This document shows positions 49,150-56,219 of a stretch of 64,000 bases of DNA, piece by piece. This stretch comes from Streptomyces sp. CB02980 (GTDB taxonomy: Bacteria; Actinomycetota; Actinomycetes; Streptomycetales; Streptomycetaceae). Under the pieces are notes generated by a model that made no database searches, was not told where the DNA came from, and saw only the letters and a program-made list of their open reading frames with translations. Numbering within the stretch: position 1 is the first letter of the stretch; each line of letters starts with the position of its first letter. The stretch covers positions 68,965 to 132,964 of the forward strand of contig NZ_JACSCH020000007.1 in the NCBI RefSeq assembly GCF_014451325.2, read 5' to 3'. A program made the translations under genes and the position numbers.

Positions 49150-50175
49150 TCAGGCCATGGCCTGAGCGGCCTCCTGGGCCTTGGTCTTGAGGGTGTTGAA
49201 GGCCTGGGCCACGTCCCGGCCCGCTTCCGCGAGCCGCTCGGCGGCCTTGGCGGCCGATTCCAGACCACGGGCCTTCGGGATCTTCTTCGGGTCGAAGTGC
49301 CGCTGCGCGCTCGCGAGCTTTCCCGTCGCCGTCGCCATCGCCTTGACCTGCGTGGGGTTGCTGTCCGCCATGGCCGCGTTGAGCTTCTCGAGCTTCTTGG
49401 GGTCGGGGACCTTCTTCGGGTCGTAGTCCTGCAAGGCCTTGACGAGCTTGTCGGCCTTGTCGGCGACGAGGTCGATCTTCTCGGGGTTGGCGGCGCTGAT
49501 GACGGTGTTGACCTTGCCGACGGCTTCCGCCGTCTTGGCGAGAGAGCTCGCGCTCGGCAGCTTGCGGACGCCGTTGTTGAACACCAGGATTCGCCGGTTG
49601 ACGGCGCCGAGCTTCTCGAACAGGGGATTCAGCAGGGCGGGGTTCGGCGGATCGGTGAGGCCGGCGAGGCCGCCACCCGCGGCGGCCTCGCGGCCCTCGA
49701 CGAGATCGCGGTTCTGGGGACGGATGCCGCGACCGCTGTTCGAGGTGGCCAGGACGGTCGACCGGCCGGTGAAGAGCCTGGAGATCGCTGCCTGGAGGGT
49801 TCGTTGGAGGTATTGCGCATTGGCCACGAACAGGACGCCGAGCGCGCCGATGACGAGGGCCGCGACGGCGCCGGCGATGGTCGACGTCCAGTACTTGAGG
49901 GCCGTTCCGATGCTCTCGCCCTCGTACAGCTTCTCGATGCCGGCGGCGATGCCGTCGAAACCGGCGGCCTCCCAGTACTCCGACACCGGGTTCTTCACGA
50001 CCTCCTTGTGGATGTCGTCGATCTTCCCCTTCATGCCGCTCACCAGCTCTTCGAGGGGAGCCAGTTTCTGCTTCAGCCACTCGGTCGTGGGCAGCCAGCC
50101 GCCGTCCACCTTCCGTACGTAGTGCCTGATGCCTGCGATCTGGAGCTGGAGATCCTCTGTCGTTACTTCTGCCAT
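49150..50175 (-). CDS. Tail-module protein with one membrane segment
   Basis: This 341-residue protein has an N-terminal helical part (EDLQLQIAGIRHYVRKVDGGWLPTTEW), a hydrophobic segment at about residues 97-119 (WTSTIAGAVAALVIGALGVLFVA), and a long Lys/Ala/Asp-rich helical C-terminus with DPKKVPDPKKLEKLNAAM and DPKKIPKARGLESAAK, two related units. No family is recognised. It starts the structural run before the tape-measure genes and might be delivered with or shape the tape measure. ATG 50175 was chosen because the upstream frame is Arg/Pro-rich non-coding sequence. Confidence 0.65.
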   Translation of the reverse strand: MAEVTTEDLQLQIAGIRHYVRKVDGGWLPTTEWLKQKLAPLEELVSGMKGKIDDIHKEVVKNPVSEYWEAAGFDGIAAGIEKLYEGESIGTALKYWTSTIAGAVAALVIGALGVLFVANAQYLQRTLQAAISRLFTGRSTVLATSNSGRGIRPQNRDLVEGREAAAGGGLAGLTDPPNPALLNPLFEKLGAVNRRILVFNNGVRKLPSASSLAKTAEAVGKVNTVISAANPEKIDLVADKADKLVKALQDYDPKKVPDPKKLEKLNAAMADSNPTQVKAMATATGKLASAQRHFDPKKIPKARGLESAAKAAERLAEAGRDVAQAFNTLKTKAQEAAQAMA

Positions 50176-50269
50176 GGTCTGCTCCGCTTCTGGCCGGTGA
50201 CGGCCGAGCGCCGAAAAGCCCCCACCGGTGTCGGCAGGGGCTTGTTCGAGTGGGGGCGGCGGGCGGCGG

Positions 50270-50482
50270 CTAGGCGTCCTCGCTCCGGCGGGAGTCGCGC
50301 CGCACCGTCGCGAGCGCGTCGTTCCAGCCGGCCGCGTACGCACGGGTCTCGCAGCGGGAGACCTCGGCGTACAGGCTGCCGAGCAACGCTCTCTTGTCGA
50401 GGGCGGCGGGTCCGTCGAGGAGCTGGCGGAGGCGGTCCTGGAGAGGGATCTGCGGTCGCGATGCCTCGGCCTGCTGGGTCAT
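50270..50482 (-). CDS. Small protein of the tail module, related to the divergent gene
   Basis: This 70-residue protein is MTQQAEASRPQIPLQDRLRQ followed by LLDGPAALDKRALLGS, YAEVSRCETRAYAAGWNDAL and a charged end. The AEV-x-R-x-ET-x-A[FY]-x-AGW-x-[ED]A motif also occurs in the plus-strand gene at 50784. No known domain is recognised. It is first after the divergent promoter region and may be a regulator-like or chaperone-like small protein. Confidence 0.6.
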   Translation of the reverse strand: MTQQAEASRPQIPLQDRLRQLLDGPAALDKRALLGSLYAEVSRCETRAYAAGWNDALATVRRDSRRSEDA

Positions 50483-50783
50483 GGACGCCTGCCTTCCGGT
50501 TGCTTGCCCGTGCGTGCGTGGCGGCGCCGCGGAGTGAGGAGCGGGGGCACCACGTGTTCGAACTCTTGTGCGAATAGAGTGTGGAACATCTGTTCGGTGT
50601 TTGTCGAGCGGGAAACGTCTGACGGTGTGTCTTCTCGTCAAGTTCCCGAACGGGTTGGCGGCTGAAGGTGATTCTGTTCGACCGGGTAACCTGGAAGACG
50701 CTCTCCGGACCGGACCACGTCGGGGCGCGGGGGGCGCGAGGGGCGCGCGGGGACCCCAGGGGGCTGGAAGGCAGTACTGACGC
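50483..50783. promoter_or_regulatory. Divergent intergenic region inside the tail module
   Basis: This is 301 bases between a minus-strand gene starting at 50482 and a plus-strand gene starting at 50784. It is less GC-rich than its surroundings, holds a LexA-like palindrome at 50558-50573 and a plus-strand TANNNT hexamer TAGAGT at 50575-50580, and shows no coding pattern. It must contain the promoters of both divergent units. The minus-strand -10 is not clear. Confidence 0.6.
50558..50573. promoter_or_regulatory. LexA (SOS) box-like palindrome
   Basis: TCGAAC-TCTT-GTGCGA differs by one base from the actinobacterial SOS consensus TCGAAC-N4-GTTCGA. It lies 76 bases upstream of the 70-residue gene that begins the leftward tape-measure/fibre/lysis run. 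Damage control of that run is an inference. Confidence 0.55.
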
Positions 50784-51548
50784 ATGGAAACGGAGCCGGG
50801 TGCCAACCGGCGGGAGCGAGTCGTCGACTGGCTCGCGTCCCATCCCGATCTGCCCCATCTCTTCGCACGCCTCTCCGAGCTCGTCCTGGTCCACGGGTAC
50901 GCCACCGAGGACCTCGTCGTGATCCCCCGGGCCGAGGTCGACCGCCGGGAGACGGCCGCGTTCACCGCGGGCTGGGCCGAGGCCGTGTCGGACGAACTCC
51001 CGCGCATACGACGGGAGTACGAGAAGCGCGTCGCCGACGCCTACACCCAGGGCCAGGGCGACGCGCGGGGCATCCGCCGGCCCGAGCGGCGGATCGACAG
51101 CGGACAGGACGGCGCCCGGGTCATCGCGCTGCCCTTCGCCCGGCTCCTCGAACCGCCCGCCGCCGTGGTCGAGGCCGAGGAGCGTGTCCGCAGGGAACGC
51201 GAACTGTTCGAACAGCGGCCCGAACCGGAACCCGAGCACGCCTCGGGCCCGGAGCCGGGCTCGGACCCCGACGTCCTCGTGACCGCCCAGGAGAGCCGCA
51301 CCCGCAGGAGCGCCCAGCCGGTACGGAAGGTCGTGCGCGGCAAGGGCGGGCGCCCGATCGTGCCGCCGCTCGCCGGGGTCCCCACACAGAACGGCCCGAA
51401 CGCCGACCGGCGCGACCACGAGGCCAACGACGCCGACACGCGTCCCGGCAAGGGGCGCCGGGGCTCGCTGTCCGAGCGGGCCAAGGCCCTGGAGAAGGAG
51501 CTCTCCGCCGAGCGAGCACGGGAAGCGCCCCCGGAGTCCGCTCCCTGA
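50784..51548 (+). CDS. Plus-strand gene of unknown function within the minus-strand tail module
   Basis: This 254-residue protein has NRRERVVDWLASHPDLPHLFARL at the start, then a motif AEV-x-R-x-ET-x-AF-x-AGW shared with the 70-residue gene on the other side of the divergent promoter, and a long charged, Pro/Glu/Arg-rich and probably disordered C-terminal half with RGSLSERAKALEKELSAER helical end. It could be a regulator or an assembly factor. No domain is recognised. It converges on the chaperone T frame, leaving 27 bases between them. Confidence 0.6.
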   Translation: METEPGANRRERVVDWLASHPDLPHLFARLSELVLVHGYATEDLVVIPRAEVDRRETAAFTAGWAEAVSDELPRIRREYEKRVADAYTQGQGDARGIRRPERRIDSGQDGARVIALPFARLLEPPAAVVEAEERVRRERELFEQRPEPEPEHASGPEPGSDPDVLVTAQESRTRRSAQPVRKVVRGKGGRPIVPPLAGVPTQNGPNADRRDHEANDADTRPGKGRRGSLSERAKALEKELSAERAREAPPESAP

Positions 51549-51575
51549 CGGGAACGGCCTCCGGGGGCCGCGGGG

Positions 51576-52312
51576 TCACCCGAAGAACCGGGCGAGGGCG
51601 TGGGGAGACACTGCCGCGCTCTCCTCGGCACGCGTGGTCCGTCCGTGCTCGTCGGTGTCCGTGCCGTCCGCCCCGTCGTGGTCGCCGTCCTCGCCCTCGT
51701 CCGGGCCGCCCGGACGGGGGACGGGCGTCGGCGGATCGGGCTGGTCGCCGTCCTCGCCGCCGTTGACGCACATGAACATCCAGTTGGAGACGGCCAGATG
51801 GTCCACCGTGGCCGCCAGCAGATGGTCGGTGACCGACCACTCCGCGGCCTCGCCGTGGAGCTCCCGCTGGACGGCGCTGTCCCGCGGCAGATGCTTGATC
51901 AGTGCCAGCACCCGGCGGCTGGAGAGCGTGCCGCGGTGCCAGTCGAGGAGATCGGTGGAGTAGTAGCGGAGGAAGTCCGCCTCAAGGGCCTCGGCGTGTT
52001 CGTCGACGAACTCGACGAGGCTCAGTCTTCCCCCAGGCCGAGCCCGGTCTCCTTGCCGTAGGCCTCCAGGATGGCGGCGATGTCCTGCATGGTGATGTCG
52101 TGCTGCTCGAAGGCGGCGAACTGCTTGTCACCCATCAGGAGCGCGAGCAGCCCGTCCACGTCGTTGTCGTCGAGCTTGCGCAGCGCCTTGGCCGTCGCAC
52201 GGCTCAGTTCGGTCGGAAGGGTGTAGCTCTCGCCGTCCAGCTCGAAGGACCAGGCGCGACCGTGGGCCTCCTGTCGCTGGGCGCGGGCGGCGTTGACGTC
52301 GAAACGGGCCAT
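51576..52312 (-). CDS. Tail assembly chaperone G-T fusion made by -1 frameshifting
   Basis: The 96-residue G frame (52312-52022) runs into a second frame that is open from about 52028 to a stop at 51576. Shifting back one base after GAA in GGGGGAA joins them into a 245-residue protein. The T part continues RLSLVEFVDEHAEALEADFL, then YYSTDLLDWHRGTLSSRRVLALI and ends in an acidic Asp/Gly region. In lambda and many siphophages gpG and gpGT coat the tape measure during tail assembly. Reading frames and the slip site are seen. The ratio of products is not. Confidence 0.8.
52022..52312 (-). CDS. Tail assembly chaperone G (unshifted product)
   Basis: This 96-residue protein, MARFDVNAARAQRQEAHGRA, contains SFELDGESYTLPTELSRATAK and a helical C-terminus (DITMQDIAAILEAYGKETGL). 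Such small proteins follow the tail-tube gene in siphophages. Termination at TGA yields G. A minority slip gives the G-T fusion. ATG is preceded by AAGGAGTACGCATCACC. Confidence 0.82.
   Translation of the reverse strand: MARFDVNAARAQRQEAHGRAWSFELDGESYTLPTELSRATAKALRKLDDNDVDGLLALLMGDKQFAAFEQHDITMQDIAAILEAYGKETGLGLGED
52028..52034 (-). promoter_or_regulatory. Slippery heptamer GGGGGAA for -1 frameshifting
   Basis: On the minus strand the zero frame reads CTG GGG GAA GAC TGA. The G-GGG-GAA heptamer ends six bases before the G-frame stop, and a one-base backward slip enters the open T frame. The G-run allows full re-pairing in the P site and partial re-pairing in the A site. Confidence 0.75.
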
Positions 52313-52406
52313 GGTGATGCGTACTCCTTGTTCCGGGTGAAAGAAGGGGAGATCGGGAGAGGGGCGGGGCGGGACGGATCTCTCCGTCCCGCCCCTGGAG
52401 AAGGGA

Positions 52407-53018
52407 TCAGACGGTCGCGGAGTACTGGCTGTCCTTCATGAGGAAGGTCGCCAGCGGCTTGCCGTCGCCCTTCGACATGGCGCTGAAGGTGACGCCCAGC
52501 TGGGACGCCGCCTTGCGGGCCAGCTTGATGTCGTCGGTGGCGGTGACCTGACCGCGCGGGATGATGAAGCGGTACTTCACCGCGGTCGTGCCACCGGCCT
52601 TGACGTCGGTGAACTCCAGGCCGAGGGCGCGCACGTCGGCGAACGGACGCTCGGCGATCTCGTAGCGGTAGGTGTCGACGGCCGGGGTCGGCTCCGCCTT
52701 GACGGCGTCGCCGCCCATGAAGAAGGGCAGCGTGTCCTCGTTGAACTGGAGCAGCGAGAACTTCAGCGAGAGGTCACGGCTCGAGTAGATGTAGTGGACC
52801 GGGGAGACCGACTGCCACGAGTCGATGGCCTCCAGCTTGTCCTTCTTCGAGAAGGTGACGCCGTCGCCGGAGGTGAAGCCCAGGTCCTTCCAGCCCGCGC
52901 CGGACCAGTCGGCGGCGGAGTCGGTGCCGAAGGTGGCCGGGGCGGAGGTGCCGGCGTCGGCCACGTAGAGCTTGCCGGTGCCGGCGACGCGGATCTCGGC
53001 CGAGTTGTTTCCTGCCAT
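52407..53018 (-). CDS. Major tail tube protein
   Basis: This 203-residue protein, MAGNNSAEIRVAGTGKLYVADAG, is followed by repeated beta-strand segments (WKDLGFTSGDGVTFSKKDKLEAIDSWQS, SRDLSLKFSLLQFNEDTLPFFMGG, KYRFIIPRGQVTATDDIKLARKAASQLGVTFSAM). This matches actinophage tail tube subunits with a gpV-like fold. Position directly between the tail terminator candidate and the chaperone gene supports the call. It should be the most abundant particle protein. ATG follows AAGGAGAAACCCACC. Confidence 0.85.
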   Translation of the reverse strand: MAGNNSAEIRVAGTGKLYVADAGTSAPATFGTDSAADWSGAGWKDLGFTSGDGVTFSKKDKLEAIDSWQSVSPVHYIYSSRDLSLKFSLLQFNEDTLPFFMGGDAVKAEPTPAVDTYRYEIAERPFADVRALGLEFTDVKAGGTTAVKYRFIIPRGQVTATDDIKLARKAASQLGVTFSAMSKGDGKPLATFLMKDSQYSATV

Positions 53019-53159
53019 GGTGGGTTTCTCCTTGATGAGAGGGCCGCCGCCCCGGACATCGGTCCGGGTACGGCAAAGGCCCCGCCGGACGGCGAGGCCT
53101 GGTCTGTGGGGCGAGCGCCCGGGGGCACTCGGTGAGGCCCGGAGGCGCTCGGCGAGCGG

Positions 53160-53570
53160 CTAGAACACGCTCAGGGAGAGGCGGATGACGCACAGGTAGC
53201 GGTTGGCGCCCCGGTAGAGGTAGTCGGGCAGCCAGCGCGGCCCGTCCTGCTCCTCGACGTCGTGGACGACGTTGTTGGCGCCGATCTGCTTGCCGATGGT
53301 GGCGAGCAGGGCCCGGCGGGCGCCGTTGGCGAGGACGTGGGCGGCGTTCTTGGTCGGCCCGTACACCTCGAACTCGATCAGCGGCATGTCGACGTGCAGG
53401 TCGCCGATCCAGGCGCCGCCGCGGCGGTTCACCAGGACGGCGGCCTGGGTGCCGTCGAAGCCGGCCGGCGCGTTGACCGCGATGGTCGCGCCGGCCAGGG
53501 CCGGATCGGCCTTGAGGGCGTCGACGACCAGCTTCTCGACGTCCGGGAAAGCACTCGGGGGAGTGGTCAT
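53160..53570 (-). CDS. Putative tail terminator / tail completion protein
   Basis: This 136-residue protein, MTTPPSAFPDVEKLVVDALK, contains GATIAVNAPAGFDGTQAAVLVNR and YLCVIRLSLSVF at the end. Short proteins of this type immediately precede the tail-tube gene in siphophages and cap the tail, normally where a head would join. In this module no head gene precedes it, so it would be the outer end of a headless tail. ATG 53570 was chosen because it follows GGAGAACCCGTC. The long upstream frame is non-coding. Confidence 0.65.
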   Translation of the reverse strand: MTTPPSAFPDVEKLVVDALKADPALAGATIAVNAPAGFDGTQAAVLVNRRGGAWIGDLHVDMPLIEFEVYGPTKNAAHVLANGARRALLATIGKQIGANNVVHDVEEQDGPRWLPDYLYRGANRYLCVIRLSLSVF

Positions 53571-53870
53571 GACGGGTTCTCCTCGGGGAGAGGGATGCGG
53601 GACGGGGTGCCGCCCGGGGCGCTCCGGCGGGAGGGGGCGGGGCGCGGCAGCGCGCCCGGACGGCGAACGGCGAAGCCGCCGCCCGTCGTTCGGGCGCAGC
53701 TCCGCCGCTGCACCAACTGTGACAGAGAGCGTGCGCGCACGCAACTAGTTCGGTGCGTCCTTCCGATCCCTTCCGTACGCCCCTGCCGCAGGCCCCCGCC
53801 GCGCCTCCTTCCGTACGGGGCCCGCACGGGCGCCCGATAGGTTGGCGGCCACCGACCGAGGAGCCGCCCC
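53571..53870. promoter_or_regulatory. Divergent region upstream of the tail operon and the ATP-grasp gene
   Basis: This 300-base stretch has no gene. It holds a 14-base palindrome GCGTGCGCGCACGC (53729-53742), extended on the minus strand to GTTGCGTGCG, a motif shared with the regulator region at 56071. A TAGGTT hexamer (53838-53843) could be the -10 of the ATP-grasp gene. The tail operon promoter must lie here, but its hexamers are not clear. Confidence 0.6.
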
Positions 53871-54698
53871 GTGCCCGCCGCCCGCCCCCGCCTTCTCTAT
53901 GTCACCGACCTCGCCTACCCGGCCCGCGGACGGCGCTACTGCGACGAGGACATCCACCTCACCGCCCGGCTGCGCGAGAGCTTCGACCTGGCGCTCTGCC
54001 ACCCGCTCGACGCCGCCGCCCTCATGGACGGCTTCGACGCCGTCGTCGTCCGCAACAGCGGCCCGGTCATCGGCTACCAGAAGGAGTACGACGCCTTCCG
54101 CGAGCGCGCCCTGGCCGAGGGCACCCGCGTCTACAACCCGCTCCACGGCCGCGGCGACATGGCCGGCAAGCAGTACCTGCTCGACCTGACCGTCGCCGGG
54201 TACCCCGTCATCCCCACCGTCGACCGGCCCGAGGACCTCCACCGGCTGCCCGCCGCCGCCGAGTACGCGGTCAAGCCCAAGGCCGGCGCCGACTCGATAG
54301 GCCTGCGCTTCCTCGCGTACGAGGAGCTCGCCGGCCTCGCGTACGACGGCCTCCTCGTCCAGCCGCGCATCGACTTCCGGTACGAGGTCTCCTTCTACTT
54401 CGTCGACGACCTCTTCCAGTACGCCCTCCACGCCCCCGACCCCGCACGCCGCTGGGTCCTGGAGCCGTACGAGCCCACCGAGGACGACCTCGCCTTCGCC
54501 CGCCGCTTCGTCGACTGGAACACCCTCGACCACGGCATCCAGCGCGTGGACGCCTGCCGCGCCCCCGACGGCGAGCTGCTCCTCGTCGAACTGGAGGACC
54601 TCAACCCCTATCTCTCCCTGGACCGCGTCCCCGAGGAGACCCGCGACCGCTTCGTCGCCGCCTTCACGGCCTCGCTCGACCGTTTCCTGCGGGCATGA
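53871..54698 (+). CDS. ATP-grasp domain protein
   Basis: This 275-residue protein starts ARPRLLYVTDLAYPARGRRY. It has a Rossmann-like N-domain with AVVVRNSGPVIGYQKEYDAF, a central EYAVKPKAGADSIGL (the ATP-binding Lys and Gly-rich loop) and a C-terminal LLVELEDLNPYLSLD, where Glu and Asn would bind Mg2+, as in RimK/GshB-like ligases. It should join a carboxylate to an amine or thiol. The partner is unknown. GTG follows GAGGAGCCGCCCC. It is plus-strand and may be a host gene next to the insertion or part of the module. Confidence 0.78.
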   Translation: MPAARPRLLYVTDLAYPARGRRYCDEDIHLTARLRESFDLALCHPLDAAALMDGFDAVVVRNSGPVIGYQKEYDAFRERALAEGTRVYNPLHGRGDMAGKQYLLDLTVAGYPVIPTVDRPEDLHRLPAAAEYAVKPKAGADSIGLRFLAYEELAGLAYDGLLVQPRIDFRYEVSFYFVDDLFQYALHAPDPARRWVLEPYEPTEDDLAFARRFVDWNTLDHGIQRVDACRAPDGELLLVELEDLNPYLSLDRVPEETRDRFVAAFTASLDRFLRA

Positions 54699-54700
54699 GA

Positions 54701-54735
54701 AAGCGCCCCCCGTCCTTCACGGACGGGGGGCGCTT
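54701..54735. terminator. Bidirectional terminator between the ATP-grasp gene and the regulator operon
   Basis: A perfect 15-base-pair stem (54701-54715 and 54721-54735, TTCAC loop) lies between two converging units, three bases after one stop and 17 after the other. On the minus strand it continues into TCTCATG. Confidence 0.88.
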
Positions 54736-54751
54736 CTCGTACGACGGGGAG

Positions 54752-54955
54752 TCAGGCGGTACGGGGACGGCGACGGGCCACGCGCTCGGCGGCGAACACG
54801 TCCTCCAGGCGGAAGAGCTGTGCCCGGCCCGCCTTCCCGGCGGCCCGCAGATGGCCGAGCTGGACCCACTTCCGGATGGTCGCGGGGGCGACCCCGGCCT
54901 CCTCGGCGGCGAGCGGTCCGGGGATCAGGGCCGGCAGGGCGGGCGAGCTCAGCAT
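54752..54955 (-). CDS. MerR/excisionase-type HTH protein
   Basis: This 67-residue protein has EEAGVAPATIRKWVQLGHLRAAGKAGRAQLFRLEDVFAAE at residues 18-57, a winged-helix HTH of the MerR or phage excisionase type. It contains nothing else. It overlaps the Cys-rich gene by seven bases and ends the three-gene minus-strand regulator operon. A role as a promoter switch of the tail module is inferred. Confidence 0.75.
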   Translation of the reverse strand: MLSSPALPALIPGPLAAEEAGVAPATIRKWVQLGHLRAAGKAGRAQLFRLEDVFAAERVARRRPRTA

Positions 54956-55692
54956 GAGATCTCCTTCGGGTCGTCCATCGCCGCCTCGATCTCCTCGGTG
55001 CGTGAGCCGGCGGCGGCCGCGAGCTCCGCCCACTCCCGCTCCGGCCACAAGTGCCGGTAGGCGGGGTCGTCCTGGCAGCCGCACGCCTCGTCCACGCACA
55101 CACAGGCCGGGTTCACACAGAGCACCGCGCGCCGGTCGGGGAAGGCCCGCAGCGACACCGAGTCGCACCAGGGGCAGCGGCCCGACACCCGTACGACCGT
55201 CTCCGAGTCGCCGAGCGTCCGGGCGCAGCGCCGGGCCATCCGGCGGATCTCGTCCCGTACGTGCCGGGCGAGGTCCGGGTCGGTGGCGATCGCGTCGAGG
55301 AGTCCCACGACCCGGCGGAGCCGGTCGATCACCCCGGCGCGCGGCGGCCGGGGCAGCGCGAGCCGGGCACACACGGCCTCCTCCAACTCCACCACCCCGT
55401 CGGTGATGTCGCGGATCGCGTCGGAGACGTGCAGCCGGATCGGGGCGGCGCCGTGGCCGGGGACGGAGAGACCGTGCCGCTGCTGGAGGAGCAGCGCCTC
55501 GCGGCGCTCCTCGCGGATCTGCTCGTCACGGCCCGCGGGGGAGGGGACCGGGGTGCTCCCGGCGGGGCCGCGGCGGCCGGGCGCGAGCTCTTCGGCGAGC
55601 TCGGGGAACTGGCGTACGAGGGAAGCGGTCCAGAGCGCGATGTCGCGCAGCACGAGCTCGACGGATGCGGTGGGGGGCGTGCGGTCAGCCAC
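54949..55692 (-). CDS. Cys-rich helical protein of the regulator operon
   Basis: This 247-residue protein has a helical N-terminal two thirds (VELVLRDIALWTASLVRQFPELAEELAPG; LHVSDAIRDITDGVVELEEAV) and a Cys cluster CPWCDSVSLRAFPDRRAVLC, then VNPACVCVDEACGCQDD at about residues 182-217, a probable zinc ribbon or double knuckle. No catalytic motif is seen. GTG 55692 overlaps the WhiB-like gene by eight bases. Similar proteins are known to me only as unnamed actinophage/streptomycete proteins. Confidence 0.65.
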   Translation of the reverse strand: MADRTPPTASVELVLRDIALWTASLVRQFPELAEELAPGRRGPAGSTPVPSPAGRDEQIREERREALLLQQRHGLSVPGHGAAPIRLHVSDAIRDITDGVVELEEAVCARLALPRPPRAGVIDRLRRVVGLLDAIATDPDLARHVRDEIRRMARRCARTLGDSETVVRVSGRCPWCDSVSLRAFPDRRAVLCVNPACVCVDEACGCQDDPAYRHLWPEREWAELAAAAGSRTEEIEAAMDDPKEISC

Positions 55693-55984
55693 GGCGGCCG
55701 CTCCGGGTGAGCGTCGGGGTGAGGGCGACCGCCTTCGCCACGCGGGCCGCGTCCGCCGGACGCCCGTTGCGCCAGAGGCGGCCCGCGCAGACGCCGTCGA
55801 AGTAGCTCTCGGCGGGGGCCACCGCCGTCTCGCACTCGCGGCGGACGGGGCAGCCGGCGCAGGCGCGCAGCGCCGGGGCCGCCTCCTTGGCGCGGCGGGC
55901 GAAGACGACGGACGGGGAGAGGTCGGCGCACGCGGCGTCGGCCTGCCAAGGGGTGGGGTCGGGCTGGAACAAGAGGTTCTCCAC
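55685..55984 (-). CDS. WhiB-like iron-sulfur transcription factor
   Basis: This 99-residue protein has Wbl Cys ligands at C19, C42, C45 and C51 (CAGCPVRREC), giving C-x22-C-x2-C-x5-C for a [4Fe-4S] cluster, and WQADAACADL as the usual entry. The Trp-Gly turn is altered: canonical G[VI]WGG reads GVCAG, with an added Cys66. It may bind sigma factor and act as activator of the tail promoters. GTG follows GGGGAGCCCCGGACC. It heads the minus-strand regulator operon and is divergent from the XRE gene. Confidence 0.85.
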   Translation of the reverse strand: MENLLFQPDPTPWQADAACADLSPSVVFARRAKEAAPALRACAGCPVRRECETAVAPAESYFDGVCAGRLWRNGRPADAARVAKAVALTPTLTRSGRRG

Positions 55985-56219
55985 GGTCCGGGGCTCCCCG
56001 AACCCATGGGACCGATGGGGCCCTTGGGGCTCGGGGGGCCGACGAGTGCGGCGGCGAGCCAGACTTACATGTTGCGTGCGGGCGCGCAACAACTTTGTGT
56101 GGGGTACCCCTGGAGTGACCTTCATCGTTTCGACACGTTGCGTACCCGAAACCAAGTAATTCTGTGCGCGCAAGCACGCTAGAGTTGAGCGCCTGGAGGA
56201 GTGGAGTGAGGAGCTGTAC
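55985..56219. promoter_or_regulatory. Divergent promoter region between the WhiB-like and XRE genes, with repeated GTTGCG motifs
   Basis: GTTGCG-N8-CGCAAC lies at 56071-56090. GTTGCGTAC at 56137-56145 lies inside a GTTTCG/CGAAAC inverted repeat (56127-56152). TGTGCGCGCAAGCAC lies at 56163-56177, directly before a TAGAGT hexamer (56180-56185). These are candidate operators for the XRE protein and would allow autorepression. The same GTTGCGTGCG core recurs upstream of the tail operon. Confidence 0.55.

Noticed and set aside
51207-51222. A second LexA-like site (CTGTTCGAACAG)
   Set aside because: It lies within the coding sequence of the plus-strand gene and has the half-sites in the wrong arrangement for the SOS consensus.
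50163-51419. Minus-strand frame of 418 codons continuous through the divergent region
   Set aside because: It is antisense to the plus-strand gene at 50784 and to the LexA-box region. It has no homology-like blocks, and the plus frame has a better coding pattern.
38072-53570. A complete prophage
   Set aside because: No capsid, terminase, portal, integrase or replication genes occur in the interval, and neither end shows an attachment repeat I can detect.
38072-53570. A contractile injection system or R-type tailocin
   Set aside because: No sheath, spike, baseplate LysM protein or AAA+ ATPase gene is visible. The chaperone frameshift and Dit/tape-measure order are siphovirus-like.
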